DNA of 64,000 nt from Yponomeuta sedellus (GCA_934045075.1 OW203736.1:7207109-7271108); one strand, 5' to 3'. Numbered from the stretch's first letter, positions 41,447 to 52,141 are shown. Numbers and translations: made by a program. The notes: generated from the letters alone by a model not told the origin.

Positions 41447-41636
41447 TCTTCTATAATATAAAAATGAATCGCTAAATGTGTTGGTAAGCGCAAATCTCGA
41501 GAGCAGCTGAACTGATTTCGCTAATTCTTTTTTTAGAATATTCCTTGAAGCACGGGGATGGTTCTTACGGAGAGAAAAATAAAAAAAAATTAAAGAATCG
41601 ACTGTGAGGCGGTACGAAGTTCGCTGGGTCAGCTAG
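41447..41636 (+). mobile_element. Non-autonomous Helitron, 190 bp
   Basis: Starts TCTTCTATAATATAAAAATG and ends GGGTCAGCTAG, inserted between A and T (a|TC...CTAG|t). Just before the end, ggtacgaagttcgc can form a short hairpin, as Helitrons require. The ends and inner text (cgagagcagctgaactgatt) are of a type very common in Lepidoptera. The bare 3' end ctagctgaccc at 6264 is a further trace. Confidence 0.8.
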
Positions 41637-42106
41637 TTATTTATAACCTTACAATTTGAGAAATCATGTTTGTATAAACAAGACTATTTGATACTATTTC
41701 GATAAAACTCATGTTTACACTGCAATAAGTCAAAAAAACTATATCCACGTATTCTTTCATTGTGAAATCAATTCAGTCATGTATGCAAATCAATTATGCA
41801 TGTGCATAATCTGATTTATTAATTAGTGTAGCAATTAATATGATATATTTTGATTGTATTATTGAAGCAATAAAATTTTAATCTGTTTGTTACGAAATGA
41901 AATATGTATGTGCTATATATTTGTAATCACATAGTGTGATTTGGTTGGCTCAGAATTTTCCAGCAATTTTTTGCGTGCTTATAGAGCGCGATTGCTGCGA
42001 TGTTTCTAAGCCTAGTTTAGGATGCCCCTTAACGTTTTACTATTTCAACTTGAGTGTCACTTTGTAGTAACAAACGACAAAACAAAAATGTCTTTTTAAA
42101 ACTTAC
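41637..42106. other. Unassigned A+T-rich DNA
   Basis: Nothing supported. Confidence 0.5.
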
Positions 42107-42226
42107 AGGTCTTGCAAAGAGAGTTCTTGTGCATGACAAGACCATTCTTTCTAAGCTTCCAGAAGCTACTCGTTGAGCTGGATTACTATTCAATGCAACG
42201 GCTCGGTGCCACGTCTTCAAGACTAT
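42107..42226 (-). CDS. Candidate internal exon, unknown gene
   Basis: On the minus strand a 120-nt segment lies between an acceptor-like tccttcgttaacag and a consensus donor (CCT|GTAAGT). It is open through 40 codons in phase 0 at both ends: it begins IVLKTWHRAVALNSNPAQRV and ends SCTRTLFARP. Exact multiple-of-three length, a strong donor and better codon composition than the surroundings support an exon. No neighbouring exon or known family is recognised. Confidence 0.35.
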
Positions 42227-42229
42227 CTG

Positions 42230-43018
42230 TTAACGAAGGATATTAGCACACTGTCTAATTGCTGAATAGCGCCACGCTTGGAATAATAAAGGGAGACTGG
42301 GAGTTTGCATACACTGTACCCGTACAGAAAACGGACCTCACCGAAACAAGGTTAACCCTGTAATCAGTAGTAGAACCATTGTAAATTCGTATTATTATTA
42401 TATTAATTCTTATTACGCTAATCCCATGAGTACAAGGGCGTGCTTAGTGCAAGAAGCATTCTTTTCCAGCAAAAATTTTGTGTTGAAGAGACTGCCTGAC
42501 TGAGACTGGTTAAGAGTTGAAGGGTAGTGCAGGAATAAAAGGTGAAATACAATAATAAACTTACATAAATATAGTCATATATACATTAACTTAGACCTAC
42601 TTAATAAATAATAAAAATTATGATAAACCTACACAGACGCTAATACATAGATAAATAAATAAATAGAATAATTATAAGTAGGTACATATTGAAGATGATA
42701 ACTAATCAATCACTATTACTTACATATCAATAATTAATAAAAGAGTTGGTGATGAATTCTTCATTGGTTTTCGACTTTATTTCTACAGGCAACTATTATG
42801 CCAGTACCAGGGAAACAGGGCCCTTTACAGGGGCATGATAGGTTTATGCCACTCCTTTTAGATCATTTCAGTAACACACTGAATTAGGATAGGATGGATT
42901 TAGTAGGAGCCAACGTACATTACAGCGACTTTTAAAACTCCAATATACTTATAATAAGTGTATTTTATTTTACTTTATTGGTGTGTAGAACCGGTTTATT
43001 TATTAATTAACTTTTCAG
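42230..43018. other. Unassigned A+T-rich DNA
   Basis: A possible acceptor (tcgactttatttctacag, near 42789) opens a frame of about 30 codons without a convincing donor. It is not called. Confidence 0.45.
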
Positions 43019-43153
43019 ATCGGTCTAGCTATTCAAAAGAGATACTTAAAATATGGAGTTCATAAAATCAAATTCAGGACTGAAGAGACTAAGAAGTACG
43101 ACGGATACAGTGTACTGGGACTTTTTAAAACGAGTTACCGACGAGAATTCTAA
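43019..43153 (+). CDS. Candidate terminal exon, unknown gene
   Basis: Directly after an acceptor-like attaattaacttttcag, 44 codons run to TAA 43151-43153: IGLAIQKRYLKYGVHKIKF, then RTEETKKYDGYSVLGLFKTS and YRREF. The peptide is rich in Lys, Tyr and Gly with no low complexity, in an A+T-rich setting where stops are frequent. Upstream exons are not recognised, and no canonical AATAAA is seen in the next 100 bp. I do not recognise the protein. Confidence 0.35.
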   Translation: MGLAIQKRYLKYGVHKIKFRTEETKKYDGYSVLGLFKTSYRREF

Positions 43154-43361
43154 ATTTTAAAATGAATCGAAGCGTTTTATTTTATTATTGTCAATTTTGT
43201 TTATTTCAAAGAGTCAAATTATATTAATAATTTGGTCAAATTAATATTATTAAAAAAACACATAAAGTTATTGTGTGACTTGTCCAAAATATGACGATAA
43301 GTATCAAGTAAGTAAGAAAAGTTCTACCATCTGCGAATTATTCTGGCGTGCGTTATCAGAA

Positions 43362-43443
43362 GTCAGAAGTTATCAAGCCGCCCGTGATGCCTCTGACATA
43401 GCTTAACGACTGCCATTACAAGACGGCCGGCACCAATGGCTTC
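43362..43443 (-). repeat. 5S-SINE fragment
   Basis: cagaagttatcaagccgccc, then gcttaacgactgccattaca and the pseudo-hairpin region. Both ends are missing. Confidence 0.75.
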
Positions 43444-43556
43444 AGAATAAAATCTCGTAAAAGTAATTTAGGGCCAAAGTTTATAAATGTAAGATATCCC
43501 TTGTACGTAATATAAGTACAAAGCAATAATTAATCAATTCATTAGTTTGTTCCGTC

Positions 43557-43650
43557 GCCGGTTCGTTCATTCGTTCATTCATTCATTCATTCGTTCGTTC
43601 GTTCGTTCGTTCGTTCGTTCGTTCGTTCGTTCGTTCGTTCGTTCGTTCGT
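43557..43650. repeat. (TTCG)n/(TTCA)n microsatellite
   Basis: Tetranucleotide run. Its TTCG motif is the reverse complement of the array at 24808. Confidence 0.95.
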
Positions 43651-43849
43651 GTCAAATTCGCCGTAGTAGTTAATGCGCGTAGTAGGAATGTAAAGTCGTG
43701 TTGTTGGTTTATTATTATTCCAGTTTTTTTTTTCATGTTCGTTTTATGCTGATTTTATTTAAGCACAGACGCTCGCAAAAACACTACGAATCGATTGAGG
43801 TCTTATTTGTCATAATCTGATTATCGGTTAAGGAGTTACTAGGGAACAT

Positions 43850-43851
43850 AC

Positions 43852-43882
<31 letters not shown>

Positions 43883-44045
43883 CATACATACATACATACA
43901 TACATACATACATACATACATACATACATACATACATACATACATACATACATACATACATACATACATACATACATACATACATACATACATACATACA
44001 TACATACATACATACATACATACATACATACATACATACATACAT
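43850..44045. repeat. (TACA)n microsatellite, ~48 units
   Basis: A pure tetranucleotide run. The minus-strand MYVC-repeat frames are shadows. Confidence 0.97.
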
Positions 44046-44127
44046 GGAAGTATTGCTAAAACTTTCGGAGAAAATAATATGTTACATTGACCTTAGAAGC
44101 GTTTTAAAAATACACAGAATATACATA

Positions 44128-44340
44128 ACCAGCTGTGTGGTGTTGGCCTAGAGAATAGCACCAATCCAATTCTTTCCGCGGGTGTCGTAACAGGTGACTA
44201 AGGGACACTAACCGGGGGTAGGCAGCAGCGCCCTCTGCTGTACAATTCCACCGAACTGCGATCCCCAACCCGCATGCCCAGCGTGGGGGTTATGGGCGTT
44301 ACCCCTATGATAGGTGGACTAGTATAGCTTGACGACGATG
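44128..44340 (+). repeat. RTE-B LINE 3' end
   Basis: caccaatccaattctttccg to ggtggactagtatagcttga, with a degraded (GAC/GAT)n tail. Confidence 0.72.
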
Positions 44341-44345
44341 ACGAT

Positions 44346-44550
44346 ATAACCTCACGCCTGTATCCCAGAGGGCTAGGCAGAGACTAGGGACTGCCACTTG
44401 CCACGATCCTGACAGATCACCTTCGCTTCATCAACGTTCATAAATTGTTGCATGCACGCACGTCGGCTCAGGGTACTTTTTATTTTTCCCTTTGCTAATA
44501 CATCCCCTATTTGGTCGACGTATGTCCGCCTGGGACGTCCTTTACCCACA
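44346..44550 (-). pseudogene. RTE-A LINE 3' fragment
   Basis: Minus-strand copy from the tail (cctcacgcctgtatcccaga) through the MNVDEAK block to the GRPRRTYVDQI-like segment (ggtcgacgtatgtccgcctg). Confidence 0.8.
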
Positions 44551-44599
44551 GGGATATATTTTGTCTTATTTTTTTTTGTATTGGTTTAGAGGTAAGAAT

Positions 44600-44710
44600 T
44601 GCTCTATTCTCGGCTGCCTCGTCGTTCTAGCAGTATTACGTGTGATTACCATGCCGAAAACCGTGGGTTCGATTCCCACAGGTCGCCGCTGTACGCTGTG
44701 GATCGTAACT
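44600..44710 (+). repeat. tRNA-like SINE head
   Basis: gctgcctcgtcgttctagca and the B box gggttcgattcccac resemble a tRNA with a weak D arm, followed by a short body. It is a retroposed copy. Confidence 0.5.
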
Positions 44711-44754
44711 ATGTGCGTTACTACATTTCATTTTGTCATTGTTTTAACTCTCTG

Positions 44755-44850
44755 TTTAATGAATGAAAATTCTTTATTGCACTAAAACAAATTAGTACAA
44801 AGGCGAGCTTAATACTAGATCGTATTTTCTTCCAGCTAACCTACGATAAT
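44755..44850 (-). repeat. LINE 3' end fragment
   Basis: attctttattgcactaaaac, then ggcgagcttaatactagatc and cttccagctaacct. The same type lies at 63345-63430. Confidence 0.6.
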
Positions 44851-45124
44851 GCGGACAGTGAAAGGAGTAGTGCCAGTAAACAATATGATATAAAAATAAA
44901 AATAAAATAGCCTTTTATTCGCAAAATTATCTCAAGATCATTATACATTATATTGTTTCTTATAACTACGTATCGATTTTTATATAATAGTTCATTTAAA
45001 TGTCATGCATAGGTAATAAATTATTAATATAAATTTTAAATACAATAAATTAATAAATTGATTATTACACGTATTTCTAACATTCAATAAATATTAATTT
45101 TACTTATTTTTTTTACTAAATGTC

Positions 45125-45565
45125 CCTAATTTTGGAATGTCTGTCGACAAAGGCCTCCTCCAGCTCTTTCCATCGTTTCCGTTCCAGTGCCACGCGTCTT
45201 CAGTATGGTCCCGCCGTGTATTTCATTTCGTCCTCCCATCTTCTGTACTGACCACCTCTACTTCTCTTGCCATCTCTTGGATACCAGTTGGTGACGATTT
45301 AGCTCCATTTCCTTTGGCTATCTCTAAGCATGTGTCCGGTCCATCTCCATTTCTGCGAGTCGATTATGTGGAGTATGTCTTTTACGTTAGTCTTGTTTCG
45401 AGTGTCTTCGTTTCTAACCCGGTCACTCTTCTTTATACCAATCATACTTCTCTCCATTGCTCTTTGAGTCGTAGCAAGCTTGCTTCTATGTGCGACTGTT
45501 AAGGCCCACGTCTCGCAACCGTATGTGAGGCAAGGGAGAACGCACATATCAAACACCTTCCGTTT
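45125..45565 (-). pseudogene. RTE-C (BovB-like) ORF2 C-terminal remnant
   Basis: The minus-strand frame reads FDMCVLPCLTYGCETWALTV, then RAMERSMIGIKKSDRVRNED and WRWTGHMLRD, a signature of the RTE ORF2 C-terminus. A stop near 45300 interrupts it, and RRWEDEMKY and RKRWKELEEAF follow in a shifted reading. The catalytic RT domain is absent. Its upstream end abuts the pentanucleotide array at 45605. Confidence 0.85.
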
Positions 45566-45604
45566 TACTGTTTTAATATAATATACTATAGTATAATATG
45601 ATAT

Positions 45605-45765
45605 AATACGATACGATACGATACGATACAATACGATACGATACGATACGATACGACACGACACGACACGACACGACACGACACGACACGACACGACACG
45701 ACACGACACGACACGACACGACACGACACGACACGGCACGGCACGGCCGTGTCGTGTCGTGTCGT
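45605..45765. repeat. (GATAC)n-(GACAC)n pentanucleotide array with inverted end
   Basis: GATAC units grade into about 17 GACAC units, then GGCAC. At 45743 the motif flips to GTGTC (cggccgtgtcgtgtcgtgtc), making a palindromic right edge. Frames over it (RVVS repeats) are shadows. Confidence 0.95.
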
Positions 45766-45785
45766 GGGTGACCGTTGAGGTGAGG

Positions 45786-46050
45786 TGACCGTCTATGATC
45801 GGCTAGTGGCATTTTTCCGAGCAGTTCCGTGCTTCGCAAGACACGATAAACAGTTGGTGCCGGCTGCCGTCGATAGATGGCAGTCCTCAAGCCCTGCCAG
45901 AGGCCTTGCGGGCGGCTTTATAACTTCTGACAGTAAGACCCGCCACGGTCTTACAATCGTCCACCAACCCGGACTTGACCCCCGTGGTGGAGTATGGCCT
46001 AACCTTTCTGCAATGCAAGAAGAAACCCGTGCCCCAGCAATGGAAACAAA
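45786..46050 (+). mobile_element. 5S-SINE, 5'-truncated
   Basis: From gaccgtctatgatcggctag to gaagaaacccgtgccccagc. The head is mostly lost. Confidence 0.82.
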
Positions 46051-46385
46051 CAAAGAGTTATACTATTTTAATTTTAAATGCACTAACCCGTGCTAAGAAA
46101 AATTTTAAAAACCTATTTAGAGGTTCAAAATTCCACCCATTCCGGGATTCGAAACCGCGACCTCTGGCTATCCGTGCCAGCGCTCTATCCAACTGAGCTA
46201 AGGGGCGACTCACCGGCATCAGTGAAATTTTGAACCTCTTTACACTATTCTCTGTATTACGTACAGGCAGCGACATCTAGCTTAAGTAAATTGCATCACT
46301 TACAGCCCCGACTACCTACTTTGCAGTTAGGTTTTTACATCGGAATGATATCACTGTACCCACATGATTATACCATTTTTATTTT
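46051..46385 (-). mobile_element. SINE-1 copy with full spacer
   Basis: Minus-strand tail, head (46125-46207) and the complete spacer (acgtaca, cagcgacatctagcttaagt, cagccccgactacctacttt) to tgattatacc. Confidence 0.88.
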
Positions 46386-47008
46386 TAATGCACTAACCCG
46401 TGCTAAGGACAATTTAAAAACCTATTTAGACGCTAAAATAGTATTAAATTATATTAAGAATTCAAAATGTCACGATATACAAAAAAACAACATTCCATGC
46501 GATAGTAAAGATGTCTAAGAAGAGAGGTCACGGGGATAGTATCATATTAGTATGTCATTGTCATTGTTTAGTCGCCCATTAGCTCAGTTGGATAGAGCGC
46601 TGGCACGGATAGCCAGAGGTCGCGGGTTCGAATCCCGGCATGGGTGGAATTTTTAACATCGGAATGATATCACTGTACGGACCCACATGATTATACCATT
46701 TTTATTTTTAATGCACTAACCCGTGCTAAGGACAATTCAAAAAACCTATTTAGAGGCTAAAATAGTATTAAATTATATTAAGAATTCAAAATGTCACGAT
46801 ATACAAAAAAAACAACATTCCATGCGATAGTAAAGATGTCTAAGAAGAGAGGTCACGGGGATAGTATCATATTAGTATGTCATTGTCATTGTTTAGTCGC
46901 CCATTAGCTCAGTTGGATAGAGCGCTGGCACGGATAGCCAGAGGTCGCGGGTTCGAATCCCGGCATGGGTGGAATTTTTAGCCTCTAAATAGGTTTTTAA
47001 AACAAAGA
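46386..47008 (+). mobile_element. SINE-1 tandem duplication, 325-bp period
   Basis: A block that includes an inverted tail, a non-SINE segment (gtattaaattatattaagaa, then cacggggatagtatcatatt) and a plus-strand head occurs twice, with heads at 46573 and 46898. The second copy ends with the normal tail just before Gypsy-2. The two are almost identical, so the duplication is recent. Confidence 0.9.
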
Positions 47009-47017
47009 GTTCTAATC

Positions 47018-47442
47018 TGTGGAATCGATTCTCAATACCGCAAGACTGAACACAAGAAGTGTTGTGGAAACGCGAACTCCTAACGGCCGGCTTTCGCAAG
47101 ACAAAGCAGCACGATACGCGTGCCCGCTAAGTGCGAGCGAGATGTCGCACGTCACTGCGCTCGCGCTGTTCGCGGAACCTGCCTACCTGCCAACACGCCA
47201 GTCTGCATTCGATACTCTCGCGAAACGTACGCCGCCGCTCAATCGCTTGCTCGCTAACCAACTGATCTTTTCGTTTACCTATTATTCTTCTGAACTGTTC
47301 CCTTCGCTCCTTCTATGCTTGTGCTTCTTACTGCTTATCTTCCATAAACTGTCGAACTTTGTGAAGTGCAATAAATCGTGTTTAGTGGTGTTACATCTGA
47401 GTTTTTGTTACTACACAATCACAACCACCACACGAACCTACA
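47018..47442 (+). repeat. Gypsy-2 5' LTR
   Basis: tgtggaatcgattctcaata to cacacgaacctaca. gtgcaataaatcgtg near 47368 supplies a possible poly(A) signal. Confidence 0.95.
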
Positions 47443-47443
47443 C

Positions 47444-47452
47444 TGGTGACCC
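47444..47452 (+). other. Gypsy-2 primer-binding site, tRNA-Trp type
   Basis: TGGTGACCC, one base after the LTR, is complementary to the 3' end of tRNA-Trp plus CCA. The match breaks after nine bases. Confidence 0.65.
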
Positions 47453-47486
47453 TACAAGAGCACTACATCCAGCGGAACATTCCAGA

Positions 47487-48362
47487 ATGTCGAACGATGA
47501 CTACAGTGATGCGCAGGCGCGGCAAAATCTCGCTGCGTCACCGCCAGCACCAGTGCGCGTTTCCACTGAACCCCGACCTGAACAACACAGCGTCGCGGTA
47601 AAGGTACCAATTTTTTGGCCAGAAAAACCCGCTATCTGGTTCAAACAAACTGAAAGTCAATTCGCACTGGCAAGAATTACAATAGACGAGACCAAATATA
47701 ATTACATAATATCCAGCCTCGAACCTCAGTATGCCGACAAAGTAGAGGACATCATACTCAACCCGCCGGAAACTAAAAAGTACGAGAAGCTGAAATCAGA
47801 GCTGATTAAACGTCTCTCAGCATCCAGGGAGAAAAAGGTGAAGCAACTTCTTGACCACGAAGAACTCGGCGACAGAAAACCTTCACAATTCTTACGTCAT
47901 CTGCAACACCTCGCAGGTCCAGGCGTACCAGAAGAGTTTCTCCGAACTATTTGGACCAGCCGCCTTCCCAACAGTACACAAACGATAATTGCGTCGCAAA
48001 CGAATACGACACTTGAAGTGCTGGCTGATTTAGCCGATCGAGTCCACGACGTAGTCGCATGCAACCCTCAAGTAGCGTCAACTTTGGCAGCCAAGTCACC
48101 AGGCAGCGATCTGGACGCAATGTCAAAGCAGATAGCGGCGCTGACTAAGCAAGTACAAAATCTCACTGCACAGGATCACAGACGATCAAGACCTCAAAGG
48201 AGATACGAAAGACCAAATCGAAGCCGTTCAGCGTCAACGCGATCTCAGTCCAGTTACCGCAAGTTTCCGATCTGCTGGTACCACAACAAACACGGGAGCA
48301 AAGCCAACAAGTGCGTGAAACCCTGCGATTACCAAGCGGAAAACTTACAAGGCAGTCGATAA
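47487..48362 (+). CDS. gag: Gypsy-2 Gag, intact frame
   Basis: 291 residues from ATG 47487 (MSNDDYSDAQARQNL). The frame also extends upstream into the LTR, but this ATG fits the position after the primer site. The core reads VKVPIFWPEKPAIWFKQTES, typical of this clade, and the C-terminus has a basic Arg/Ser-rich stretch and CWYHNKHGSKANKCVKPC, i.e. C-x2-H-x9-C-x3-C. The last 52 bp overlap the pol frame, which lies at -1. Confidence 0.9.
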   Translation: MSNDDYSDAQARQNLAASPPAPVRVSTEPRPEQHSVAVKVPIFWPEKPAIWFKQTESQFALARITIDETKYNYIISSLEPQYADKVEDIILNPPETKKYEKLKSELIKRLSASREKKVKQLLDHEELGDRKPSQFLRHLQHLAGPGVPEEFLRTIWTSRLPNSTQTIIASQTNTTLEVLADLADRVHDVVACNPQVASTLAAKSPGSDLDAMSKQIAALTKQVQNLTAQDHRRSRPQRRYERPNRSRSASTRSQSSYRKFPICWYHNKHGSKANKCVKPCDYQAENLQGSR

Positions 48363-51300
48363 TGGCGACAGACGATTGCCCCAACATCACTGGTCGCCTG
48401 TTCGTCACAGACCGAAAGTCAAAAACGCAGTTTCTCGTCGATACTGGAAGCGACCTCTGTGTTTTCCCACGGTCGGCGCTCAGGGAACGCCGTGCTAAAA
48501 CAAACTACGAACTGACTGCAGCAAACGGGACCACAATAAACACCTATGGCTACGCTCATCCGATCCTCGACCTCGGACTCCGCCGCGACTTTACCTGGCG
48601 TTTTATAGTCGCTGACGTCACAAAAGCCATAATAGCAGTCGACTTTTTGTCCTACTATAACCTTATGGTTGACTGCAGGCAACATCGCCTCATAGACGGC
48701 ACAACGACTCTCAGCGCCAAAGCGTCACCACCAAAACACCCGTCAGATATGATATCTTCGGTGAAAATAAAGACTGGAGACTCCAGATATCACGAACTCC
48801 TGAAGAACTACCCGGAAATCACACGACCGGCTGGTGCACAGCGAGTCACAAAACACAACACGGAGCACCATATCAAAACTACTCCTGGTCCTCCTGTATC
48901 TGGCTCACCAAGACGATTGGCTCAGGAACGAGTTCAACGCCATGCTGCAAAATGGAACGGCGAGACCATCAAAAAGTCCTTGGGCATCTCCTCTGCACTA
49001 AGCACCGAAAAAGGACAGGGGATGGCGCCCGTGCGGCGATTACCAAGCATTAAATGCCCGCACCGATTCGTCATATACACGACTTTACCCAAAGCATATC
49101 CGGTTGCACTGTCTTCTCTACAATAGACTTGATGAAAGCATACAACCAAATACCAGTAACCACTGAAGACATCCAGAAGACAGCCATTACAACACCTTTT
49201 GGCCTCTACGAATTTCCGTACATGACCTTCGGACTCAGGAATGCGGCTCAAACCTTCCAGCGTTTTGTGGACGAAATGACAAGAGGTCTAGACTTTTGTT
49301 ACGCCTACCTGGATGACTTTCTAGTATCCTCGAGGAATGACACCGAACACATGGAACACCTGGGCCAGCTCTTCACGAGAATGAAGGAATATGGCATGCT
49401 GATCAATACATCCAAGTGTGTTTTCGGTGTCCCTGAAGTTACCTTCCTTGGCTATCGGATCTCTGCGAAGGGCACAAAACCTCTAGACGAGAAAGCTCCG
49501 AAGACCGTCAAGCAGTTGCGCAGATTTTTGGGCATGCTCAATTTTTATAGGAGATTCATACCTAAAGCAGCCCAAATACAAGCACCACTAAATGCTTTCC
49601 TCACTGGTTCCGTGAAAGGTTCACATCCCGTAGACTTACAAGGAGACACATTAGAAGCATTCAACAGCTGCAAACAGAGCCTATGTGATGCCGCAATGTT
49701 ATCTCACCCAGATGACAATGCAAAACTAGCATTAGTGACAGACGCTTCTGATACGGCCTTAGGCGGTGTACTTCAACAGCTCAAAGATGGACAATGGCAA
49801 CCACTTGCCTTCTTTTCTCACAAACTGAGCCCATCTCAAAGGAAGTACTCACCATAAGACAGAGAACTCCTTGCCATTTACGAGTCCATTAAATATTTCA
49901 GGCATATGGTCGAAGCCAGAGACTTCACAATCTACACTGACCATAAACCTATATGCTTCGCATTCCAAGGTCGAAAAGATAATTGTTCACCGCGACAATA
50001 TCGACACTTGGATTTTATATCGCAATTTACCACGAACATCAGACACATATCTGGAAAGGATAATGTCGTGGTAGATACACTCTCTCGAGTAGAAGAACTG
50101 TCAGCTCCGATTGATTACAGTTGGTTGGCAAAATCACAAGAATCTGACCCCGAGCTGAAACAACTTTTAGACGAAGGATCATCGCTTCAACTGGAGAAAA
50201 TAAAGGTACCTGGAAGCAGAGACGAAATCTACTGCGATGTCAGTACACAGACGCCACGACCTTACATCACCAAAGACATGCGACATCAAGCCTTCGACAG
50301 CCTTCACTCGCTGAGCCATCCCGGAGCCAATGCAACCGCGAAGTTGCTAGTAGAAAGATACGTGTGGCCAGGCGTCCGAAAAGGTAGCCGAAGTTGGCCA
50401 CAATCTTGCCTACCGTGCCAGCGCGCAAAAACTACTCGCCACGTATCAGCACCCTTGGGAACGTACAAACTACCGAGTACCAGATTCATGCACATCCACA
50501 TCGATCTTATTGGACCACTACCTGTCTCACAGGGAAACAGATATTGCCTCACAGCCATCGATCGCTTCACGCGATGGCCTGAAGCCATACCCATCCCTGA
50601 CGCAACAGCTGAAACAGTGGCCAAGGCATTATTATCTGGGTGGATTTCGAGATTTGGCTGCCCAACAGATGTCGTAACAGACCGAGGCAGACAATTTGAG
50701 TCACAACTCTTTCAACACCTAGCCAAGATGGCTGGATTCCAGCACAGAAAGACTACAGCATACCACCCAGCGTGCAATGGCCTCATAGAACGCTTTCATA
50801 GGCAGTTAAAAGCCGCAATAGTATGCCATGCCAATAGTAACTGGACAGAATCCCTGCCCCTAGTCTTGCTCGGCGTTCGAAGCGCATTTAAAGAAGATTT
50901 GCAAACGTCAGCTGCAGAACTTGTCTATGGCGAACCATTAAGATTGCCAGGAGAATTCATGCATTCCAAAAACGAGATCACAGAGGACGCCACACAGTAC
51001 ATAACACGCCTGCGATTGTTTGCTAGAAACCTCCAGCCCACACCAGCATCGCGCCATAGAAAAGACAAAATCTTCATCTTCAAAGACCTGGCCACAAGCA
51101 AACATGTGTTTGTAAGAGACGACGCACTGCGCGGCGCCTTGCAACCAGCATATACTGACCCGCATGAAGTACTAAAAAGAGAGGACAAGTACTACAAAAT
51201 TCGCATGAACGGCAGAACTACTACCGTGTCTATAGATAGGCTGAAACCGGCTTACGTACTAGAAGATGTTGACGCCAGTAGCAGAAGGCAACACTCTGAA

Positions 51301-51396
51301 GTGCTACAGAATATAACTTCCAACGAGGCGCACAAAGAAATACGAACTACACGTTCAGGCCGACGCGTCCACTTCCCAGATTACTACCACCCGTAG
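48311..51396 (+). pseudogene. pol: Gypsy-2 Pol (PR-RT-RH-IN), two frameshifts and two stops
   Basis: The frame opens at 48311 in -1 relative to gag. Protease: FLVDTGSDLCVFP (near 48440). Lesions: frame loss near 48925, TAA at 48999-49001, and a small deletion near 49064. Reverse transcriptase then continues with [26 protein letters not shown] and YLDDFLVSS (near 49306). RNase [20 protein letters not shown] at 49855-49857 stands where Tyr is expected before [13 protein letters not shown] follows, and integrase has an H-H-C-C finger ([19 protein letters not shown]), [16 protein letters not shown] and [12 protein letters not shown] as DDE motifs. The frame ends 51396, just before the polypurine tract. 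Confidence 0.93.
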
Positions 51397-51403
51397 TAAC
51401 GGT

Positions 51404-51419
51404 CTCCGCGGGGGAGTGA
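51404..51419 (+). other. Gypsy-2 polypurine tract
   Basis: The G-rich stretch gcgggggagtga lies immediately 5' of the 3' LTR and is the expected plus-strand primer. Confidence 0.75.
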
Positions 51420-51844
51420 TGTGGAGTCGATTCTCAATACCGCAAGACTGAACACAAGAAGTGTTGTGGAAACGCGAACTCCTAACGGCCGGCTTTCGCA
51501 AGACAAAGCAGCACGATACGCGTGCCCGCTAAGTGCGAGCGAGATGTCGCACGTCACTGCGCTCGCGCTGTTCGCGGAACCTGCCTACCTGCCAACACGC
51601 CAGTCTGCATTCGATACTCTCGCGAAACGTACGCCGCCGCTCAATCGCTTGCTCGCTAACCAACTGATCTTTTCGTTTACCTATTATTCTTTTGAACTGT
51701 TCCCTTCGCTCCTTCTATGCTTGTGCTTCTTACTGCTTATCTTCCATGAACTTTCGAACTTTGTGAAGTGCAATAAATCGTGTTTAGTGGTGTTACAGTT
51801 GAGTTGTTGTTACTACGCAATCACAACCACCACACGAACCTACA
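51420..51844 (+). repeat. Gypsy-2 3' LTR
   Basis: 425 bp, about 98% identical to the 5' LTR. The ORF 51421-51870 is an LTR shadow. Confidence 0.95.
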
Positions 51845-51848
51845 AATC

Positions 51849-51940
51849 ATTAAACGTCGGAAAATTGTAAAAATGTAAAATAAACGAATGAAATCCGTAT
51901 AAAAACAGTTTTTATTATGTCTAGTGCTCGTGTTAACCTG
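51849..51940 (-). repeat. Half copy of the 63.5-kb foldback element
   Basis: cgtcggaaaattgtaaaaat, then tccgtataaaaacagttttt and ctcgtgttaacct match one arm and flank of 63510-63731. Gypsy-2 abuts it. Confidence 0.7.
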
Positions 51941-52141
51941 AGAAAATACATTATAATCATTGTCACATTTAAACATTTTTTTTTGTAAACTATGTAGGTA
52001 CCTAGTATTTCTGTCGTGAGTATTTACTTTATTGTACACTTACTATATTACTTGTTTGTACAGTATTGTACTGAAAACGACCTATCGCATGCTACGTTTT
52101 TGATATTGTGGAATTAAATGTTCATCATCATCAACATTATT

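Larger units (their letters stand above)
47018..51844 (+). mobile_element. Gypsy-2 LTR retrotransposon, CsRn1-like
   Basis: 4827 bp with LTRs at both ends (425 bp each, about 8 differences) and a 4-bp duplication aatc at 47014-47017 and 51845-51848. Three features place it near the CsRn1 clade of Ty3/gypsy: a tRNA-Trp-type primer site, a CHCC Gag zinc motif and the pol order PR-RT-RH-IN. There is no env. pol is broken by two small deletions and two stops, so this copy cannot make its own enzymes. Confidence 0.95.

Noticed and set aside
43784..44045. MYVC-repeat protein
   Set aside because: A translation of (TACA)n on the minus strand.
45573..45890. RVVS-repeat protein
   Set aside because: A translation of the GACAC array. 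Only 45299-45565 of the overlapping frame is real RTE remnant.
47019..47486. Gag starting inside the Gypsy-2 LTR
   Set aside because: The frame is open through the LTR but the same stretch recurs in the 3' LTR (51421-51870). The ATG at 47487 after the primer site is the sensible start.
49906..51396. Independent integrase gene or env gene
   Set aside because: In frame with the preceding pol segment and separated only by the TAA at 49855. No env-like signal peptide or membrane segment follows.
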